From Hyaloscypha bicolor E (Eukaryota > Ascomycota > Leotiomycetes > Helotiales > Hyaloscyphaceae), in contig NW_020194558.1 in assembly GCF_002865645.1 (NCBI RefSeq), positions 2,074,014 to 2,138,013 of the forward strand: 64,000 nucleotides of DNA, read 5' to 3'. The position numbers and the translations under genes are program-made. Shown here one piece after another: positions 57,326 to 64,000 of this stretch. Below the pieces are notes generated by a model. It ran no database searches. It worked only from the letters and a program-made list of their open reading frames with translations, and had not been told where the DNA came from. Numbering within the stretch: the stretch's first letter is position 1; every line of letters begins with the position of its first letter.

Positions 57326-57794
57326 GGTGATGTGGTATTTGTCTTTTGATGTTTTGAAGTTTTTCCGAATATGTTCCTAGAATCAAAGCCGATGTTGACA
57401 TGCAGCGGCAATCTCCGCGCGTCCTTTCAGGAGGCTGTGTCTTCTTGGTTCCTTCTCCAAACCAACACGATATTACCCTGGGCCGACGTTGTACTTTTTT
57501 ATGAAAGTTGTATGACTGTGCTGGTGAGAAGAGGAACCATATCGCAGCCTTGTGCATCTGAACCACCTGCAGGCTGCAAGCAAGTTCTCTATCAAGAAGG
57601 CACCAGGCCAAGCTCTAAACATCTACCCCCACGGACTTTCAAGCTCTTGGAAATCTGCGGAAGAAGGGGCCATACTATACCGAGAACCCGATACCCTGAA
57701 GAAGTTAATAGAGTGTTGAATCCCTGATGATCCATGAGTCCACGCAACGAGGCGCATCGAGCTGATCCAGGAGTGGAACCATGAACCGGTCTCG
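57326..57794. promoter_or_regulatory. Divergent promoter of the GPALPP gene and VPS8
   Basis: About 470 nt between divergent start codons. No discrete site was recognised. An additional 5' exon of VPS8 cannot be excluded. Confidence 0.4.
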
Positions 57795-60700
57795 ATGAGC
57801 TCCTCTGAGGATAACGACAGTGGTGCGGAGGAGGTCACACTAAATGGGGATGAGATCAATGGCAGGGCACATACGCCTACACAATCTACCAACAAAGATG
57901 GTGCAATCCCGGCCGGGGCGATAGCGGAACTATTGCAGGAGGAGAGAGAAGCTGCTCCAACGCGGCAGCAACTGGGCAATGGCGTCAATCATTACAAGGC
58001 TGTTCTACAGACAGATGATGCTTCTGAAGATGGGTCATTGGAAGCTATGCCACGAAGGACTGGGAGCCCTATCGATTCCTTACTTTCTGTGCCAGACGAT
58101 TCCCCCTCAGTTCAGGTAGGCCAGGCTACCAAATGTCCAAGATTTTACTGATTGTACCCGCAGGGCTCCGTACTTTCTTCTCCTGGTGGAAGCAGTATCC
58201 TACCCTCGGTGGCCTCTAGACCCGGCCTTGAGAGCCCAACACCATCCTTCCGACCCTTTGACAGGCGTTTCCAATCACGCCTCTCCTCCTCTACCTTTAC
58301 CCCACCACGAGCCTCCTCCCCCGCCTTTCTTAGAAGCCATACTCGCAATGCCTCTCTCACCAGTACACTACTGCCAGGTTCTGGGGACACCGACACTCCG
58401 TCCCCGCCATGGGAAGTTATACGATGGACTAAGCTCAAGAAAATGAACGGACAAGCGTTTTCCGAGGTTGGAAAACGAAACTTTGGCGTGGTGACGTGTA
58501 TATCAGTCTCTGCTTCGATTGTTCTGGGAACCTCGAAAGGAATAATTTTAATTTTTGATTATCATCAAAACCTCAAATCCATAATAGGGCCGGGGACGAA
58601 GGGTACGTTATTCGTTCCCTTTACGATATTATAGTGCTCACCGTTATAGCCGTCGAATCCGGTGCTATTACCTCCGTTGCAATATCGGCCGATCACTTGA
58701 TCATTGCTGGTGGCCATGCTAATGGGAGTATTTTCACGTGGGAAACCGCAAGGGCTGCAAAGCCTTTCTTGCATATTCCCAGTCTGGAGCCTGCGCAGAT
58801 GATAAATAGAACTGTTGATGGCCATGTACCAAACGTTGCTATCCGACATCTCGGATTTCTGGGGACCAGACATACAGCACTTGTCTCAGCGGACGACCGT
58901 GGTATGGCCTTCTCGCACCTTGCAACGAGAGGCACCGGGGCTTTGGGGCGAACCGTTAAAACGACACGGATACTAGGTCGATATCCCAATGATCTTGCTA
59001 CGACAGGAAAGCCAAGAAAGCCGAGCACGGTTCTTGCTTTCGCCCCTCTTCCTCTTGGAAACGTCGAGCGAGACACTGATACAATGGGACTGACTGCCAT
59101 GCTTACTCCCTACTTGCTCGTGATCGTATCAACGACTCCTATTGCCCAAACACAACACAAAGCTGCGCGTCCAAAAGAAGTAGCTGCTCACAGCGCCTTG
59201 AGTGGATGCCTTGCATGGTTTCCGGCAGTCAAGTTAAAAGTCAAAGACCCCAAAACTGGGAGTGATTTCTCGAAGGTCAAGCTCGTCTACTGCTGGTCGA
59301 ATGTTTTGACTGTTCTGGATGTTGACGAAATCGAGTCTTCGAATAAGGATAAACCCTCGACTCTTTCTTTCAAACCTCGCAGTCGATGGAAGGCCGAAGA
59401 AGCCATCGTCGCAGTGCAATGGCTAAGTCGGTCCGTTCTGACTGTTTTGACTATCACCCAAAGATTGATAATACTTGAAGATGGAAGTATGCGCATGACT
59501 GAGGCTTTTGATCTCGTCCACAAGCATATTTACCATCAGGATCTCTTCTCGAAACAGTTGCACACTCTGGTCGAACAACTGGATGAAGAGGATCCTTCCA
59601 TGCATGGTGTTGTGGCGGACGCATTTTACATGAGTTTCAAGGCTTACAAGAGCCGAATGTTCCTTCTAGGCTTCAATGATGTCTCTATTGGGACATTGTC
59701 TAATTGGGCGGACAGGCTCATTGCCCTGATGGAGGACGGTGACTATATTGGCGCAATTCAGCTCGCGACATCCTATTATACCGGAGATGCCGACAAACTT
59801 ACAATCGGCCTACCAGAAGATACTGACTTGCGTCACTCAATGGTCCAAGACAAACTTCTGGAGATCATGACAGCCTCTCTGAAATTTGCTTTTGGTCAAC
59901 GCCAGAAAGAGCCTGCTTTCGCCAATGACGAGCATCTGAAGGCTTTGGCTATGGCCTGTTTCGATGCTTGTCTCAGCATCGATGATATTGACTACCTCTT
60001 TGACGAGGCATTCGCATGGTACGAAGACGGAGATTCGGAAGGAATCTTCCTCGAAACTCTTGAGCCTCATATTTTGGAGAAACGCATTACAATGATACCG
60101 CCCATTGTTGTGAAGGCTATGGTGACCCATTTTGTTAGCAAAGGCCTGGAGAGTCGTCTCGAAGAGATGATATGCAACATGGAAACATCAACCCTCGACA
60201 TAGACCAAGTCACAACGTTATGCAAGCAGCACAACCTCTACGACGCCCTCGTCTACGTTTGGAACCAAGCACTTCATGATTACATTACGCCCCTGGTCGA
60301 CCTTTTGTCGCTTTTGATACCCTTTGTGCAGAACGGAGACTACTTTAATAATGGAAATGTTATGGAGGATCCCATATTCCGTGCCAATGCTTTGAAGATG
60401 TTCCCCTACTTGTCTTACACTTTCACTGGCCGAGTTTACCCAACCGGCAAGAGCCTTGGAGAGCAGGAGGCCCTCAATGCCAAAGCGGAGCTTTATTGGT
60501 TTATCTTCTCTGGGAAGACAATCTCTTGGCCAAAGGGGAGTGGAAAGCCTTTCATAACGCAGCCCAACGAATCCTTCGAACCCTCCTTTCCGTATCTCCG
60601 GATGATCTTAAAGTTCGACGCGCCCAGTTTCCTAAGTGCCCTCAACGAGGCTTTTGAGGATTCATTCCTCAACGACAGTCCAGAGCGAGCAGTTAATGGC

Positions 60701-62668
60701 GGCTCCAACCGCGACATGACCGAGGAGCACGTTTTCGGGCTTTCTGTGAATCGACAATACGTAGTCACTATTCTGCTGGAAGTCATGAACCCAAGCGAAT
60801 TTGCAGCCAAAGACACTATCTATCTGGATATGTTCATTGCACGGAATCTCCCAAAGTTTCCGCAGTACCTGCTTCTGTCCGGAACGGCTTTGCATAAAGT
60901 TCTCGCAGGCTTGTGCAATTATCCGGGCGAGGATCTAGCGGATGATGCTCAACTGAGCGCCGAGTACCTGCTGTCAGTATATCACCCTCCGGATCTCGAA
61001 GCTCTCATTCCGTTATTTGAGAAAGCTGGATTCTACCGTGTCCTTAAGAGCATCTACAAATCAGACAAGCAGTACAATAAACTTATTCAAACCTACTTCG
61101 AAGATCCCGATGATCAAGAAGGTGTCTTTGAATGCATAGCTTCCTGTTTACGGCCACGCTCAGGGTTGACGAAGCGCCAAGTCCGAGATGTTCACGAGGT
61201 TGTTGAAGCGCATGCCAGCGACCTCGTTCATCTCGATGCTGTCAGGGCTGCCCAGACCATGGAGGCATATGTCCCATCGTTACACAAGAAAATCTTGGAC
61301 TCCTTGCCAGATGACTCTGAACTGCAGTATATGTATTTGCACACCATCTTTGAGCCTAAATCGAAGGACACCGAAGATACGTCGCATCCTTCCCATCCTG
61401 AGTTCACGGAGAAGTATGTCCAATTGATGTGCAAATTCGACTCATCACACGTCGCGGCTTATGTGGAGCTTGTGCAAGCAAGCGATCTGCGTCTCGATAA
61501 AGTCTTGCCGTACATGGAAGAGAGCGGCGTTATCGATGCAGCTGTCGTCCTCATGGCTCGTGAGGGTCAAATACAAGAAGCGATGAATAGGCTCGTCAAG
61601 CATTTGACAAAATTAGAGAGTGCTTTGCTGGGCCTTCTAAGCAGCTCGGTCGAGGACATGCAGTCGATGCACGCTGGAGAAGCGATTGAGGATCTGCTAG
61701 AGGCTCTGCAGAAATACACCAACGTGGGAATCTGGCTTTGCCAAAGCCAGATGAAGAGTCAATCACCACGTGGGATCATGTCTCTAGTCCGGCGGAAATC
61801 ATCAACGAAGAGTGAGCTCCTTCCTGAGGAACTACTCTGGCTGGACCTCATCGACACCGCTGTTCAAATTACACGGAAACTCTCAGCAAGCTTGAGCGAT
61901 CTCGAAGACTCGAAAGCGATAGAATTTGACCACGACAAACTACTTTCGCAGCTGAGGACCCTCGTCCAGCGCACTTTCACGTCAATGTTAACTTCAACCT
62001 CGACGCCATCTCCATCCACTACTTCACTCTCCTTCCTTCGCATCCTGCGAGCCTTCCTCACTCGCGCCTCATTATCCTCACCCAACCTCAGCGATCTCCG
62101 CGCGGTTCTCGCATCCATCTTCTCAGCTTACACCTACGAAGAGTCAATCCTTTCTCTCGCCAACCGCTTGCTCGAGAAGGATCTCTTTGTCAACGTAAAA
62201 AGTGCTACAGAGTTGAGGCAAAGAGGCTGGAGACCGAGAGGCAGCACGTGTGAGGGGTGTGGGCGAAGGGTATGGGGACCAGGGGTGTCAGGAGATGTGT
62301 TTGCCAAGTGGGAAGAAAGAGAAGAACTCGATCTCAAACGAAGGAAAGAACGTAGGGCCGAGATGGCAGGTGGCCAAGTCGAACGCGGCAAGGGGCGAGC
62401 TCATCAGCGGAACATCAGCAAGGCGAGCATTATCGAACCTCCGAAATCTAAAGGAATAGGTGTAGCGGGCGACCCGAACGCGGATGCCGAGGACGAGTAT
62501 GGTATTCAAGGCGAAGAGGGGGTCGGGAAGGCGCAGGTGGAGTTGGAACCACTGGTTGTATTGGCTTGCAGACATGTGTATCATCAGAGTTGCTTGGAGG
62601 CGATGCAGCCTGCTGATGAGAGTGCTTCTCCCGATGGGAGAGAGTTCAGATGTCCGATAGATGGATAG
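57795..62668 (+). CDS. VPS8: CORVET complex subunit VPS8
   Basis: Three exons, 57795-58115, 58164-58602 and 58650-62668; 1592 aa. A disordered acidic/Ser-rich N-terminus of about 200 residues precedes a WD-like beta-propeller (FGVVTCISVSASIVLGTSKG, SVAISADHLIIAGGHANGSIFTWE, TALVSADDRGMAFSHL). A long alpha-solenoid follows, including the Vps8 signature area around DRLIALMEDGDYIGAIQLATSYYTGD. The C-terminus has a RING-like finger: CEGCGRRVWGPG, then a long charged insert, then LACRHVYHQSC and RCPID before the stop. The last ligand position is Asp, not Cys. VPS8 is the Rab5-binding part of CORVET and tethers early endosomes. Junctions keep frame and restore propeller sequence. Confidence 0.94.
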
Positions 62669-63373
62669 GCGATTTATATACCAAATTTACTATGTTCATG
62701 ATGCCTTTCTTTGATCACTTTTCTAGGAATGCGTGATTTACAGCTTGTATTTGGGGGGTTTTTGGTACATGGAGCTAGGGAGGTAAAGAATGTTGATCCG
62801 GCTCGAGCTCACGCACAACGCCCAAGCCGGGAAGGTTACCTGGGTTGGATCTGAAGGTTGTTAATCCCAAGTTTGGTTCGAGCAGTCATGGCCTTTGAAT
62901 ATGGTCTAGCCGCTCTGGCAAGTAATGCACTGGCCGATGGAGTTCTATTATCTGTTTTTCGAGCGTCCTGAAATTCTCGTTGTCACTTTTGCTCTTTAAA
63001 TTTATCATGGGTAGCTGCGACTTATTCTTAGCCACACTGTCTCTCCCTTGGAAAACATGGTGAGAAGTCGTACACACTCCTTCAAACACGAGTCAGCTTT
63101 GTCGTTAGCAGTCTTTTAACTTGCAAGTGTTCAATTCGTAGCAGGCACGAAAGCTTTGAGAGATGCTCCAGAAGACAAAAATTAATCTTCATAGCTCAAA
63201 TAAACAGAGAGAGAACAACATACCCAACCCATTCTCACGTAAATATACCTTCATATCCAATACGTATATTAGCACAGCGTTATAAACTTTCACGATACGA
63301 ACCTCAAAGTTCCTATAGTTATCGAAATTCCTGATAAAGCTTCGATACAGGATCTCATACGCCGCATACCGAG
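62669..63373. other. Intergenic region, right side
   Basis: 3' flank of VPS8 and of the NACHT-type fragment. AT-rich; no gene seen. Confidence 0.5.
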
Positions 63374-63974
63374 CTAGTAACTTAACAATGAACCCCGAGC
63401 TGTGGAAAACAAACTCCCGAAATTGCCTCGCATTGATAGAAATTGCAAGCCGAACAAGAAGACCGACCAGGCAATTGCTTTGTAGCCAGAGGTGTCGAAC
63501 TTCAATCCAGCATCGACAACTGCTCTAAAATTCTCCGTGCCATCGAGAAGTTTGCTGATAGCCTAGTCATCATAATATGTCAATTAAATGAATCATGAAG
63601 TGAGACTAGAAGCTACTTACGGACTTCCACTTCTGCTCCTTGTCCTCCTCCTGCATCTATTTCGCCTTTTGAAGTATTGAGTTGACAATTGTAGGACACG
63701 GCGTGGTGCTCAATGCACTAGATTGCGTGGCTTGACACTTTTGTAGTCTTCCTTGATCTCTTTCATCCAAGGACTCTATAGCGGGTTCCCAAAGGTCAGG
63801 CAGGGTCAAGCTCGACTCCGCAGGAGCTGCGTTAGTACCTTCCTGTTTCCATGCATCCCTAGGATTAACATTTGAGGACGACGTTTTACCTTCTATTTTC
63901 TGGGTTCCGACATCCCCGCCTGCTATTTGATTCTCCTTTGGCTCTTTCCCTTGAGTCTCTGGTGGCTGGGTCAT
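63374..63974 (-). pseudogene. Truncated NACHT-NTPase N-terminal fragment
   Basis: Reading from 63974: MTQPPETQGKEPK..., then LTLPDLWEPAIESLDERDQGRLQK, the LW..A...L pattern of the N-terminal domain of fungal NACHT-type NTPases. After SILQKAK a TAG stop (63659-63657) interrupts the frame, which continues in the same frame with EEDKEQKWKS, a good intron (63620-63563) and KLLDGTENFRAVVDAGLKFDTSGYKAIAWSVFLFGLQ. It ends in a stop at 63374. No NACHT or repeat domain follows. Either a relic or a short gene ending at the TAG. Family call by pattern only; upstream exons could lie beyond the window. Confidence 0.55.
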
Positions 63975-64000
63975 AAAGTGGTGGCGGCCGAGTATCTGGT

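Noticed and set aside
1..64000. Possible tRNA genes, CRISPR arrays, transposons or viral insertions
   Set aside because: No B-box-like clover-leaf sequence, no spaced repeats, no reverse-transcriptase, transposase or capsid motifs were seen by eye on either strand.

Overview
The window is nuclear DNA of a filamentous ascomycete (Pezizomycotina). Genes are split by introns of mostly 47-60 nt with GTRNGT donors, CTRAC-type branch sites and CAG/TAG acceptors, and the families are typical of the group (Zn2Cys6 regulator, carotenoid oxygenase, 2EXR-like protein, NACHT-type fragment, DUF7492-like secreted protein). A leotiomycete is my best guess, but I cannot prove it from sequence alone. I rebuilt gene models by hand from splice sites and conserved motifs; 46 introns were placed.

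Layout. 0-18 kb: Y14/RBM8A, an MFS carrier, a 155-aa orphan, a secreted multicopper oxidase (7 exons, one apparent AT-AC intron), a decayed NAD-dependent epimerase, ribosomal protein uL14, then the divergent pair RPD3-type histone deacetylase / RPN11 proteasome deubiquitinase. 18-28 kb: a 4.4-kb gene-poor stretch, a 261-aa basic orphan, a 75-aa cysteine-rich secreted protein found only after splicing, TIM50, and a 2EXR/F-box-like protein.

28.6-41 kb is the most interesting part: an apparent six-gene aromatic or stilbene catabolic cluster. It holds a carotenoid/lignostilbene-type dioxygenase, a zinc alcohol dehydrogenase, a Zn2Cys6 regulator, an aldehyde dehydrogenase, a hydroxybenzoate-decarboxylase-type amidohydrolase and a SnoaL-like protein. 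The three promoter regions upstream of the five non-regulator genes (two of them divergent) each carry a CGG-N10-CCG element. Three of the genes each contain one GC-AG intron with the donor GCAAGT; no other GC-AG intron was found in the window. The logic would be cleavage of a stilbene into aryl aldehydes, oxidation to hydroxybenzoates and decarboxylation, all under the local regulator. Substrate and pathway are inference.

42-64 kb: a dsRNA-binding protein made by duplication of an exon-intron unit, a broken membrane-protein gene, a metallo-beta-lactamase-fold hydrolase, an LPMO-like secreted protein with an N-terminal histidine after signal cleavage, cyclophilin H, a membrane RING-H2 protein, a GPALPP/DUF3752 protein divergent from CORVET subunit VPS8, and at the right edge a truncated NACHT-NTPase N-terminal fragment. 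I saw no tRNA, rRNA, CRISPR, transposon or virus-like sequence.
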